From positions 1 through 17,578 of the forward strand of contig JAJJLU010004152.1 in assembly GCA_023807065.1 (NCBI GenBank): a DNA stretch of 17,578 nucleotides. The letters are read 5' to 3'. The stretch is from Isotricha intestinalis (Eukaryota > Ciliophora > Litostomatea > Vestibuliferida > Isotrichidae). The position numbers and the translations under genes were made by a program. Position 1 is the stretch's first letter. Every line of letters begins with the position of its first letter. A model generated the notes under the pieces. That model had not been told where the DNA came from, ran no database searches, and saw only the letters and a program-made list of their open reading frames with translations. Positions 1 through 8,198 of this stretch are shown piece by piece.

Positions 1-840
1 AAATTGTCCCCTTGGGGGGGTGAAATTTTAACAACACCTCTTTGAATGAATATTTGGAAATTGTCGATTATTATTCTTGATGGAATTTATTATAAATCTG
101 AGTTTTATGATGGTAGTTAATGATAATATATTATGTCATATTTTTATCATCCAATTCAAGTTTTTATTCCAATATTATATGATATCAAACCTATGATCAA
201 TATTTCTTCTTGGGAGTCTTTAAATCATTCTGAATTTCTTCTATTTTAAAAAAATCATAATCATTTAAAGAAATATGATGTCTTTTTTTAATGTCATTCA
301 TTAAACTTAATAGTCTTTGAATCAGTTACTTTTTAATTATTTCTTATTTTTAGAAAAAATGATAATTCCTTTTTAATCAATATTTTTCAATTTTATTTTT
401 GAAATGGCAAATCTAAACTTATGCCACAATAAATTTATTAAATAAGTTTGTGAGATCTAAAAATTTAATAATTTTTTCTTAGAAATATAGTGTTTTGATC
501 TTGATTTATTCCTGTTTGGAAAATAATTATTCATTAGAAATTATTATTTTTTTATTAATTTAATAAGAAGAGATAAACATTATTTGGTTCAAATATAATA
601 TTTTTTTGAGATTCCGAATGTTTATTTTTTGTAATTGTAATTTTCTAATTATATATAATCATTATAAATTGATATTCAAGGAGAATTATATAGAAAATAT
701 TTTCTATTTAAACTAATTTTAAAGGTAACCACAAATAATTTTTTTATCAAATAAAAATTCTTTAATTGCACAGACCTTGAATTTCATTATTAAAAATAAT
801 GCCTTTTATATATTATGAAAAATTATTACCCTCATATTTT
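1..840. pseudogene. Probable decayed coding DNA, family unknown
   Basis: No frame stays open here, yet the base composition is more mixed than in true spacers of this window (for example around 190-240, 360-440 and 480-530). Short protein-like runs appear on the plus strand, such as ILYDIKPMINISSWESLNHS in the frame starting at 46, broken by TAA, TAG and TGA at positions where Gln or Trp would read naturally. That is what C-to-T and G-to-A decay of CAA, CAG and TGG would leave. A minus-strand frame near 215-300 also reads as protein-like (NDIKKRHHISLNDYDFFKIE), so the original strand is unsure. I do not recognise a family. It may be one old gene or several fragments, possibly continuing beyond the left edge. 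Positions 840-994 are plain AT-rich spacer that must contain the promoter of the gene at 995. Confidence 0.4.
9..20. other. Isolated G/C tract
   Basis: A run of four C, two T and seven G lies at about 8-20, the only dense G/C tract in the window. The C and G arms could form a tiny hairpin with a TT loop. It sits at the very left edge, so its context is cut off. Function unknown. Confidence 0.4.
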
Positions 841-994
841 TTTTAAATTAAGAAGAATATTTTTGAATTTTAGTAAATATAATAAATCAATATTCAAAAT
901 ATTATAAATTTCAAAATAAAAAAAAATAAAGAATATTAATAAAATAAATGATATTTATTTTCAAATTATTTTTAAATATATAAAATAAAATATA

Positions 995-2248
995 ATGAAA
1001 ACAAAAGTATTACTTTTAATTATATTTGAAATAATCCAAATAACAAAATCAATTAATAAAATAAAAAAATGTATTTTTTCATCATTATGTCTTCAACAAG
1101 GAGAAGAATTAACAATCGAAGTTCAATTTAATATATATCCAAGAATATTAAGTGATGGAGAATTAATAAAAAATTCAAATTCTTCAATTTTTTATTCTTC
1201 AACTCCAATTTTACCTAAAAAAGATAAAGGAGCAATATTTAAATTTAAACCTTTAAAGGAAGGAAAATATCATTTTAAATTTAATCATAATTTACAATGT
1301 TCAGAAATAATAACAGTAAAAAAACCAATTAAATTAATTTCAATGACTCATTATTTATTTATAAATGAAGAACAAAAAATAAAAAATTTTTCTTTTCCAA
1401 TTAAATTAATATTCAATGATACTTTTACTTATAATTTAAATAATGAAGGAAGTGAAGATATTAATTCAATTAGAATAGTTGAAAATATTGATAAAGTAAA
1501 TTTAGAAGAAGAAAGATATATTAAAATAAATAAATGTAAAATTGATAATTTAACTTTAAATTGTTTAATAGAAAAAGAAAATGGATTTTTAACAAAAGAT
1601 AAAATAATAAGTTTAGGAATTTATTATTATGATAGATGTGAAATAAGAGGAAATTTAGGTTTTATTTCAGTTAATTCAACATTAGAAAATAAAAATAATT
1701 TATTATCTTCTTTTATATCAAAATTATATTCTTATAATATGAAATATTATCAAAAAGAAGATAAAATGTTTATTTGTATAATTATTTCACCAGAAAAAAA
1801 ATCACATAAATACTTTATTGAAGAATATGCTTCAAAAATTGCAAATAAATATCCTTATTATATATTTACTATTGCGGATTGGAATAATTATCAATATATT
1901 ACTAATCATTTCAATTTAAAAGATAATGGTTATGTTCAAATTGTTATTAATGATTTTTCTAATGATAATTTATTCATAGGAGAAATTAAAGATTATCAAG
2001 ATTTTGAAAAAATTATTTATAAATTAAATAAAGATATTTTAGAATGGACTTCTCAAACTTTTACTCAAAAAATCATGAAATTATTGCATTTGAAATTAAA
2101 TAGAGAAGAACAAAATTATTATTATAGAATGTTTGCTATTGTTTCTTTTGGATTGTTGTTAATTTTAAAATATTATATTTTTAAAAAAAAACAATCTAAA
2201 CAACCAAAACAAAATTTTATGTTTAATCCAAATAAAAAAATCGAATAA
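995..2248 (+). CDS. Secretory-pathway single-pass membrane protein with thioredoxin-like domain
   Basis: The 417-residue product starts with a hydrophobic signal peptide (about residues 1-19, cleavage probably after TKS). A beta-rich lumenal region with Cys26, Cys32, Cys102, Cys181, Cys190 and Cys215 follows (about 25-230). Next comes an alpha/beta segment (about 255-350) whose pattern resembles a non-catalytic thioredoxin fold of the PDI b-type: strand FICIIIS, helix, strand YYIFTIAD, then YVQIVIND. No CxxC motif is present, so no redox activity is expected from it. A transmembrane helix (about 378-396) and a short lysine-rich cytosolic tail close the protein, giving type I topology. Possible N-glycosylation sites are at Asn62, 131, 141, 185 and 226. 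The ATG at 995 is chosen because it directly gives the signal peptide and follows an A-rich leader. Stop is TAA. The role is inferred as an ER or endomembrane protein, possibly chaperone-like; I cannot name the family. The next gene follows on the same strand after 246 bp of AT-rich spacer. Confidence 0.75.
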   Translation: MKTKVLLLIIFEIIQITKSINKIKKCIFSSLCLQQGEELTIEVQFNIYPRILSDGELIKNSNSSIFYSSTPILPKKDKGAIFKFKPLKEGKYHFKFNHNLQCSEIITVKKPIKLISMTHYLFINEEQKIKNFSFPIKLIFNDTFTYNLNNEGSEDINSIRIVENIDKVNLEEERYIKINKCKIDNLTLNCLIEKENGFLTKDKIISLGIYYYDRCEIRGNLGFISVNSTLENKNNLLSSFISKLYSYNMKYYQKEDKMFICIIISPEKKSHKYFIEEYASKIANKYPYYIFTIADWNNYQYITNHFNLKDNGYVQIVINDFSNDNLFIGEIKDYQDFEKIIYKLNKDILEWTSQTFTQKIMKLLHLKLNREEQNYYYRMFAIVSFGLLLILKYYIFKKKQSKQPKQNFMFNPNKKIE

Positions 2249-2494
2249 ATCGATAAAATAATTATTACAATAAAATATTATTTATTCTTTTTTCTATTAA
2301 TTTAAAATAAATTTAATGCTTTTTTTGGAATTTTTTTATATATTTTTAACTGTTTTTATATTTTTTATTATCATATTTCAAACAAAAAAATTTAATTTTA
2401 CCTTCATAATATAAGAAATAAAAAAATTTAGATTAATAATAAAAGTTAAATTCAAAAAAAATCTTAATAAAAATTTCTAAAAATTAAAAAAAAA

Positions 2495-3937
2495 ATGGAG
2501 AAAGAAAAGCAAAAATATATAAATGAAAATATAATATCAAAAGGATATAATCCAGAAGATCTTTCAAGTTATATAACTCAATTAAAAGGAGTAAATATAG
2601 AAGATATTTCATTAGAAAGTTTAAAAGAATTAATTGAAGAATTTAAAAATGAAAGATTAGTAAAATCAATACCAATAAATATATTAAATACTGATAAAAA
2701 AATAGCAGAAAAAGAAAATATTTATGATATATTATATTCAAATTGTGATTATGAAATAATAACTAAAAAACAACAAGAATCAAAAATTTTTGAATTTGAA
2801 AAAGAAAAGAAAAAAATAAATATAAATATATCAAATCCAAAAATTGAAAATTCAGGTTTTTTTCATAAATATATAAATTTTACTTGTGATATTTCTTCAA
2901 ATGAATTAAATTCAAATATTAAAAGAACATATAATGATTTTATTTGGTTTAAAAATCAATTAAATGAAAGATATCCTTTTATATTAATTTCTCCTTTAAT
3001 GAAAAATAATTTATTTTTTAAATTAGATTCTCAAAGTCAAATAAGATATTTAAATAGATTTATTATTGGAATTTTAAGAAAAAAAATAATTAGAACTTCT
3101 CCTTTAACTTATGAATTTTTGACTTTAGAAAAAAAAAAATTTGATGATTATTCTCAAAAATTAAATTCGACTCCTTTTACTTTAAATAATATAAAAAGTA
3201 TGAATGGAAAAATTAATTGTTCTTTAAATGAAGAAAAATTAAATAAAGCAAATAATTTAATTAAACTAATTAATCCAACAAAAGATTTATTTAATAAATT
3301 AAAATATTCTTTTGAAAATATAATAAATGATTTTAATATTATATCAAATCATATGAAAGATTTAAGTAATATATTTAATAATTTATTAATTAAATCTAAT
3401 GAAATAAATCAAAATGAAAATATAATAAATACATATTCAAATTTAAAAAATATTTTTAATATTTGGTCAAATTCTTATTTTACACAAAGTAAATTTTTTA
3501 AAGAAGATTTTTCTGAATTTTTTAATTATATGAATTTAGAATATAATGAATTAGAAACAATATATAAACAATATTATAATTTTAAAAGTGATTATGAAAA
3601 TTATGGAATTAAATTAAATTATAAGAAAGAAATGTTATTTAATTCTAAAAATTTTTCTAAATGGGAAATTGAACCTGGAATAAATGAAGATTTTAATTTA
3701 ATTAAAAATAATAAAAAAGTTTGTTTTAGTATTATGTGTTATAAAGAAAATCAAATTTTGGAAAATCAAAAAAAAATTGTTGTTATTGCTATAAATTTAA
3801 TTATTCAACAATTTGAAAAATTAAAGAAATATCAAGGAGAAAGAATTAAAGAATATTTTAATAATTTAAAAGAAAGAAATCAAATTATTTGTTCTGATTG
3901 TTTTAATTTAATTAAATTATTTTCTATTTCAAAATAA
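2495..3937 (+). CDS. PX-domain sorting nexin, probably with BAR-like C-terminus
   Basis: This 480-residue protein carries a PX phosphoinositide-binding domain at about residues 105-212. The signature R-x-Y-x-D-F-x-W-F lies at residues 144-152, with Arg144 as the expected phosphate contact. A shortened proline loop (SPLMKNN, 166-172), the helix with RYLNRFI (184-190), and a closing TSPLTYEFL follow. The N-terminus has a leucine/acidic motif (GYNPEDLSSYI then SLESLKELIEEFK, 17-51) of a kind I recall before PX domains in protist sorting nexins. Residues about 230-480 are almost entirely helical and Asn/Lys-rich, with the spacing expected of a BAR-type dimerising curved bundle as in SNX1/2/5-like proteins. 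The expected role is binding PI3P on endosomes and shaping tubules for retromer-like cargo recycling. PX is seen directly, BAR is inferred from helix pattern and position. The canonical PPLPPK loop is weak, so lipid choice is uncertain. It ends with TAA only 55 bp from the convergent nucleoporin gene. Confidence 0.85.
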   Translation: MEKEKQKYINENIISKGYNPEDLSSYITQLKGVNIEDISLESLKELIEEFKNERLVKSIPINILNTDKKIAEKENIYDILYSNCDYEIITKKQQESKIFEFEKEKKKININISNPKIENSGFFHKYINFTCDISSNELNSNIKRTYNDFIWFKNQLNERYPFILISPLMKNNLFFKLDSQSQIRYLNRFIIGILRKKIIRTSPLTYEFLTLEKKKFDDYSQKLNSTPFTLNNIKSMNGKINCSLNEEKLNKANNLIKLINPTKDLFNKLKYSFENIINDFNIISNHMKDLSNIFNNLLIKSNEINQNENIINTYSNLKNIFNIWSNSYFTQSKFFKEDFSEFFNYMNLEYNELETIYKQYYNFKSDYENYGIKLNYKKEMLFNSKNFSKWEIEPGINEDFNLIKNNKKVCFSIMCYKENQILENQKKIVVIAINLIIQQFEKLKKYQGERIKEYFNNLKERNQIICSDCFNLIKLFSISK

Positions 3938-3992
3938 ATTTATTTTTATTTTATTTAATTTAAAATTTATTTTAATTTAAATATAAATTTGA

Positions 3993-5468
3993 TTATATTA
4001 TATTTTTTAATTTTTTATCTATTAAATTTAATCTATCACATAAAGAAAATTCAGATAATTCAATTAATTTTAAACTTTGATAAATTTTTAATATTTCGTC
4101 ATTTAAAGAAATATTATTTTTTTCAGATTGAATAATTTTTTCACAATTAATTAAATTTCTTTGATTAATATTATTAATAGAAATAATAATATTATTTAAA
4201 TCAATAGATAAATTATGAATAATATTTTGTATTTCTTCAATTGAATTTTCTTCTTCTTCATTAATATTATTATTATCAAATTTATTTATTTCTAAATCTA
4301 ATTCATTTAATTTATTTATTATTAAATTTTCTTCTTTTAAAATTTTATCTAAAATAAAATCTTCTTTTTCTATTTCTTCTTTAATATCATTAAATGAATT
4401 TGTACATTCTGATATATAATTAATATTTTCTATCATATTTAAATTTTGTTCATTTAATTTATTTTCTATTTCTTTATATTTTAATATATGATTTCTTACT
4501 TCTATTTCCCATTTTAATGTTAATTCTTTTATTTTTTCTTCATATAATTTCTCATATTTTATTTTTTCTTCTTTTTTTGTGTTTATTGATTTTATTCTTT
4601 CTTCCATTTTTTCAATTTCTTTCATTATTTTTTCTTCATTTTCTTCTTCTTCTTCTTCACTTTCTTCTTCACTTTCTTCATTATTTTCTTCTTCACTTTC
4701 TTCTTCATCTTTTTTTTTTCTTCTTCTTCTTTTTTTTTTATCTTCTTTTTTTATTTCTTCTTCTATTTCTTTTTTTTCTTCTTCACTTTCTTCTTTTATT
4801 ATTTCATCTCCTTCAATTTCTTCTTTTCTTTCTTCTTTTTTTATTTCTTCTTCTATTTCTTTTTTTTCTTCTTTTCTTTCTTCTTTTTTTATTTCTTCTT
4901 CTATTTCTTTTTGTTCTTCTTTTCTTTCTTCTTTTTCTTCTTCTTCTTTTTCCTCTTTAAAAATCTGTGCTTTTTTAGAAATAAATATTGTATTTTCATT
5001 AATATTAAAATAATTTTCATTATTATTCTCTTTTACATTAATTTCTTTTTTAATTTCATGGTTGTTTGAATTCTTAATTCCAATTTCATTATTTTCTTGT
5101 GCAAAGGGATTAAAAGGTTTATTATTATTTTCAGCATTTTCATTATAAAAATAATTTTTATTGCTAAAAAACAAATTTTCATTTAAGGGAAATTTATTCA
5201 CTGAAAATAAATTATTGTTACTATTATCCATTTTTTTATTTATTTCGTTTAAATCATTTGATTTACCATTATTATCCAATAAATTATTAAAATCATTTTT
5301 TTTATTTACATTCTGAACTGAAAAAACATTAAACACATTTTTATTATCTTTAAGACTATTTGATTGATTTTCTTTTTGAACACTGAAAACATTAAAAATT
5401 GGTTCACTTTGAGTATTATTTTGATTCTTATTTAAAGACGAAAAAGGATTATAAAAATTTGGATTCAT
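3993..5468 (-). CDS. Nup62/Nsp1-like central-channel nucleoporin lacking FG repeats
   Basis: The 491-residue product has three parts. Residues 1-165 are Asn-rich and disordered with spaced phenylalanine motifs: NPFS (7), IFNVFSVQ (24-31), VFNVFSVQ (45-52), NLFSVNKF (87-94), NLFFS (98-102) and NPFAQ (120-124). Residues 170-285 are a Glu/Lys low-complexity block with a 12-residue repeat and a basic KKKRRRRKKK run (244-253). Residues 288-491 are a coiled coil matching the Nup62/Nsp1 C-terminal family in pattern, with the KLYEEKIKELTLKWEIE entry containing Trp320 and the final NDEILKIYQSLKLIE segment. The family forms the Nup62-Nup58-Nup54 central channel of the nuclear pore and meets transport receptors through Phe motifs. 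Oddly, not one Phe-Gly pair occurs; Phe is followed by Ser or Asn. The start at 5468 gives the NPF motif and an A-rich leader. Stop is TAA. An alternative is an unrelated coiled-coil protein, but the order of parts favours Nup62. Confidence 0.75.
   Translation of the reverse strand: MNPNFYNPFSSLNKNQNNTQSEPIFNVFSVQKENQSNSLKDNKNVFNVFSVQNVNKKNDFNNLLDNNGKSNDLNEINKKMDNSNNNLFSVNKFPLNENLFFSNKNYFYNENAENNNKPFNPFAQENNEIGIKNSNNHEIKKEINVKENNNENYFNINENTIFISKKAQIFKEEKEEEEKEERKEEQKEIEEEIKKEERKEEKKEIEEEIKKEERKEEIEGDEIIKEESEEEKKEIEEEIKKEDKKKRRRRKKKDEEESEEENNEESEEESEEEEEENEEKIMKEIEKMEERIKSINTKKEEKIKYEKLYEEKIKELTLKWEIEVRNHILKYKEIENKLNEQNLNMIENINYISECTNSFNDIKEEIEKEDFILDKILKEENLIINKLNELDLEINKFDNNNINEEEENSIEEIQNIIHNLSIDLNNIIISINNINQRNLINCEKIIQSEKNNISLNDEILKIYQSLKLIELSEFSLCDRLNLIDKKLKNII
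4743..4928 (-). repeat. Imperfect in-frame Glu/Lys repeat within the nucleoporin gene
   Basis: Two adjacent 16-residue (48-bp) units, ERKEE-Q/K-KEIEEEIKKE, cover residues 181-212, and a third partial unit with EKKEIEEEIKKE lies at residues 231-242. The plus strand reads as TTC/TTT/ATT runs. Such purine-strand repeats expand by slippage, which makes the length of this block likely to vary between strains. Confidence 0.7.
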
Positions 5469-5605
5469 TTATTAATTTTTATATTATTCTTTTAAATTTA
5501 AACTTTTAAAAAAATTTAAATTTCAATCTTATTTAAAATAATTATATATATTATAATTTAAAAAAAATATTTCATAAAAAAATCTTTTATTTAATTATTA
5601 ATTAT

Positions 5606-5738
5606 TTTCAAAAGAAAAAGTAAGTCTATGTAAAGATTCAACTTTAACATCATTTGTATAACCATTATTTAAGATTTTTATAAGAGTTCATTTATTTTTT
5701 AAATGATGTTTATTTCTTGAAAGATGATTTACAGACAT
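5606..5738 (-). pseudogene. X1: decayed 5' fragment, duplicate of gene X
   Basis: This piece repeats the first 44 codons of the gene at 6789-7802 with about 93 percent base identity by eye. It starts at the equivalent ATG (complement of 5736-5738). It has an in-frame TGA at codon 17 (complement of 5688-5690) where the other copy has TCA for Ser. It then leaves the homology at about 5606 and hits TAA. Translated around the stop, residues such as NHLSRNKHHLKNK and NDVKVESLHRLTFSF are identical in both copies. The rest of the gene is absent, so this is a remnant of duplication, not a small gene. Confidence 0.85.
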
Positions 5739-6107
5739 TTAATTTTTAAAAAAAAACTGAATTTTTTAAAAGAAATAACCTAATTAAAAAATTAAAAATA
5801 TAATAATAAAAGAAAGTTATTAATAAATTTTGAAAGTAAAGTAAAATGAGTTGTTTTCAATAAATAAAATTCATATTAAATATTATTTAATTTCAAACAA
5901 TTTATTTTCTTATAATTTTTTTTTATTATGACAAATTTGCATTTAAAATATAAAAATCAAAATAGAATATAAAGATACTAAAAACAAAAAAAAAAGTAAA
6001 ATTAAATAAATAACATATGAATGTTCTTCATTTGAATTTATCCTTAAAAATAGTTAAATAAATTAATAGATTTAATTTCATTTAATAAGAATTAAAGATA
6101 AAAATAA
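5739..6107. promoter_or_regulatory. Duplicated divergent intergenic region, copy A
   Basis: This 369-bp spacer sits between the broken X1 (-) and Y1 (+) starts and matches the spacer at 7803-8198 nearly base for base, apart from small indels; copy B has about 20 extra bases near 7970-7990. As both genes diverge from it, it should be an old bidirectional promoter. No gene is visible inside it. Confidence 0.7.
6012..6096 (+). promoter_or_regulatory. Conserved promoter-proximal block, copy A
   Basis: Starting with AACATATGAATGTTCTTCAT and running to just before the Y1 ATG, about 85 bases agree with 8104-8189 at all but a handful of positions. It contains CATATG and the dyad GAATGTTC, which fits the nGAAnnTTCn core of a heat-shock-type element. 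Function is inferred only. Confidence 0.4.
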
Positions 6108-6276
6108 ATGGATTTAATAGACAATAAATTTGATTATGAAGATTATGATGTTGATTTTGGTTATCCAAAATTTTTAAATGAAGAAGATAATAAATATATA
6201 AATTTTTATTCTACAAATGCTACTTGAGATTCAATTAATAATTCAGATGAAGCGATTATGAAAATTGTGGAAATAT
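6108..6276 (+). pseudogene. Y1: decayed 5' fragment, duplicate of gene Y
   Basis: From the ATG at 6108 the frame reads like the N-terminus of the gene at 8199: shared pieces include DVD, KF, EEDNK, IN, YS-N and KIV. About half the residues agree over 50 codons. An in-frame TGA occurs at codon 40 (6225-6227) opposite a Phe codon of the intact copy. Homology fades after about 6265 (GTGGAAATATTTT against GTGAGAATTTT) and runs straight into minus-strand DNA belonging to gene X. This marks the duplication junction. The fragment lacks the poly-Asn tract and the conserved C-terminal module, so it cannot make a functional Y protein. Confidence 0.8.
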
Positions 6277-6788
6277 TTTTTTTATTTTTATTTGAACTTT
6301 CATTATTTTCAGAATTAAATTCTTCATTTTCTTCTGAAATAATTTGATTATATAAAATTCAGTTAGAATATGTATAATCATTATTTGAAGATATTGAAAT
6401 TGGAGTTTTAAATAATTTATCTTCTTTTTTCTTTATATTTCTTTTATATTATTTTTATTTTTTAAATTTACTTATTTAATATTTTTTTCTTTTATTATTT
6501 CTGTTCTATTTTTATTTTCTTTATTTACTTTATTTATTTTTAAATTTGAAGGAAAATAAGGATTAGCAGATTTTAATAAAGGAGTTTTTTTATTTTTATT
6601 TTTATCTATATCACTTAAGGATTTAATATTATAAATTTCATTACTATTATTTTTTGGAGTATTAAATAAACTTGTATTATTACTTAATATAATATCTTCT
6701 TCACATCTTCATTTTCTGTTTTTTTTAAAATTGAATTTTTTGGACTTTGGGTTAATTCTTTTTTACTATCTGAATAACTTATTAAATT
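6255..6788 (-). pseudogene. Decayed former 3' part of gene X
   Basis: The minus strand continues past the present stop of X (TAA, complement of 6789-6791) with clear protein-like sequence in shifting frames. First NLISYSDSKKELTQSPKNSI, then after a frameshift near 6705 SNNTSLFNTPKNN and KKTPLLKSANPYFPSN. After two TAA codons and another shift comes KLFKTPISISSNNDYTYSN, a TGA (complement of 6359-6361), and IISEENEEFNSENNESSNKN. Several Ser/Thr-Pro sites suggest a disordered, phosphorylatable tail. The lesions (at least three stops plus two or more frameshifts) show that this was once coding and has lost constraint. It ends at about 6255, where it abuts the Y1 fragment. Confidence 0.75.
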
Positions 6789-7802
6789 TTATAAATTTTT
6801 TTCTATTGAATTATTTTCATAATTTAAATCTTCTGTTGTTAAAATTATATTATCATCTAAATTAGAAAAATCAATATTTAAATTATCTATTTTTATATTA
6901 TTTTCAATTTTTATTTTTTCTATTGTATTATTCATTAAATTTATATGATTTTCTATAAATTCATTTAATAAATTTTTTTCTTTTGAAATATTCAAATCTT
7001 TAAATGATAAAATATAATCTTCTGAATATTTTATTATTTCTTTTTCATCTTCAGACAATAAAATATTATTATTAACAATATTATTTATATTTTTTTTTGA
7101 ATTTTTTGAAGAAAAAGAGGAATAACTTATATTTATTGAATTACTATTATTTTGTAATGAATTATTCGAATTATATAATTTATTATTATTATTATTACAT
7201 TTATTATTTTTATTATTGTTTATTTTATTTAAAAATATTTTACTTAATTTTTGTTTTTGAATTGAAGATTTTGATAAATAATTATTTTTATTATTTATAT
7301 ATTTCATATAGTCTGGTTGATTTATTTTATATGAGTCTATTATTTTTTCATTTTCTTTTATTTTTTTTTTCTCGTTTGTTTTTGGATTTTTTAAATTTTC
7401 AATTAAATTTTTTGTTATTTCTTGAGATTTTAAATTATTTTTAAATGTATTTAAATAATTCTCAAAGTTAATTTTATCAAAAGAATTTTTCTTTTTAGAT
7501 TCAATTTTAAAAGATTTTAACAATTTATTTTTTTCACATATTTCATCAAATTTTTCAATTTCAAATTTAACATTTTTAATTTTTTCTAAAAAATTTGATT
7601 TATTGATAATATTATTAAAAGGATAAATTGGATTTTTTTTTTGTAAAATATATTTATCATTTTTTCTATTTCCAAAAGAAAAAGTAAGTCTATGTAAAGA
7701 TTCAACTTTAACATCATTTGGATAACCATTATTTGATATTTTTATAATAGTTGATTTATTTTTTAAATGATGTTTATTTCTTGAAAGATGATTTAGAGAC
7801 AT
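6789..7802 (-). CDS. Gene X: Asn/Lys-rich protein, function unknown, truncated at its 3' end
   Basis: The open part encodes 337 residues. The N-terminus (MSLNHLSRNKHHLKNK, then NDVKVESLHRLTFSFGNRK at about 31-49) is the most ordered piece and is preserved in the partial copy at 5606-5738. The middle is Asn/Lys/Ser-rich with a poly-Asn patch near residues 195-215; the end (about 250-337) is acidic and helical. No known domain is recognised. The frame ends at TAA, but recognisable coding sequence continues beyond it for about 530 bp. The protein is therefore shortened compared with its ancestor, and the gene may be a young pseudogene that still has a long open frame. It is transcribed away from gene Y from a shared 396-bp spacer. 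The start at 7802 is supported by conservation of that ATG in both copies. Confidence 0.55.
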   Translation of the reverse strand: MSLNHLSRNKHHLKNKSTIIKISNNGYPNDVKVESLHRLTFSFGNRKNDKYILQKKNPIYPFNNIINKSNFLEKIKNVKFEIEKFDEICEKNKLLKSFKIESKKKNSFDKINFENYLNTFKNNLKSQEITKNLIENLKNPKTNEKKKIKENEKIIDSYKINQPDYMKYINNKNNYLSKSSIQKQKLSKIFLNKINNNKNNKCNNNNNKLYNSNNSLQNNSNSINISYSSFSSKNSKKNINNIVNNNILLSEDEKEIIKYSEDYILSFKDLNISKEKNLLNEFIENHINLMNNTIEKIKIENNIKIDNLNIDFSNLDDNIILTTEDLNYENNSIEKNL

Positions 7803-8198
7803 TTAATTTTTTAAAAAAAATTAAACTGAATTTTTTAAAAGAATATATAAAAAAAAATTAAAAATATAATAATAAAAGTAAGTTATTAATAAATTTTGAA
7901 AGTTAAGTAAAATGAGTTGTTTTCAATAAATAAAATTCATATTAAATATTATTTAATTTCAAATATTTATTTCCAATAAAAGTAACAGTTTATTTTCTAT
8001 AATTTTTTTATTTTATTATGAATTTACAATTAAAATGTAAAAAAAATCAAAAAAAAATAAAATATAAAGATACTAAAAACAAAAAAAATAATTAAAATTA
8101 AATAACATATGAATGTTCTTCATTTGAATTTATCCTCATAAATAGTTAAATAAATTAATATATTTAATATCATTTAATAAGAATTAAATAAAAAATAA
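7803..8198. promoter_or_regulatory. Divergent intergenic promoter region, copy B
   Basis: This is the 396-bp head-to-head spacer between X (-) and Y (+). It has the same order of landmarks as copy A: a GATACTAAAAACAAAAAAA stretch near 8067, the conserved block at 8104, then AAAAATAA before ATG. It contains no open frame of note. Bidirectional promoter function is inferred from the gene arrangement. Confidence 0.6.
8104..8189 (+). promoter_or_regulatory. Conserved promoter-proximal block, copy B
   Basis: About 86 bases upstream of the Y start match 6012-6096 almost exactly, including CATATG and GAATGTTC. The latter is a two-unit nGAAnnTTCn dyad. In AT-rich DNA such short matches can be chance; the preservation between the two copies may simply reflect recent duplication. 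Confidence 0.4.

Noticed and set aside
8..20. C4T2G7 tract as a telomere end
   Set aside because: Only one short tract with no tandem repeat, and ordinary sequence continues after it; not enough for a telomere.
4517..5013. Two open plus-strand frames rich in Leu/Phe or Ser/Phe
   Set aside because: They are antisense to the Glu/Lys block of the nucleoporin; GAA/AAA repeats read backwards give TTC/TTT/CTT runs without stops. No independent gene signal.
7097..7444. Plus-strand Tyr/Phe/Leu-rich open frame of 115 codons
   Set aside because: Antisense of the Asn/Lys-rich gene X; AAT and AAA codons reversed give ATT, TTT and TAT. No leader or domain.
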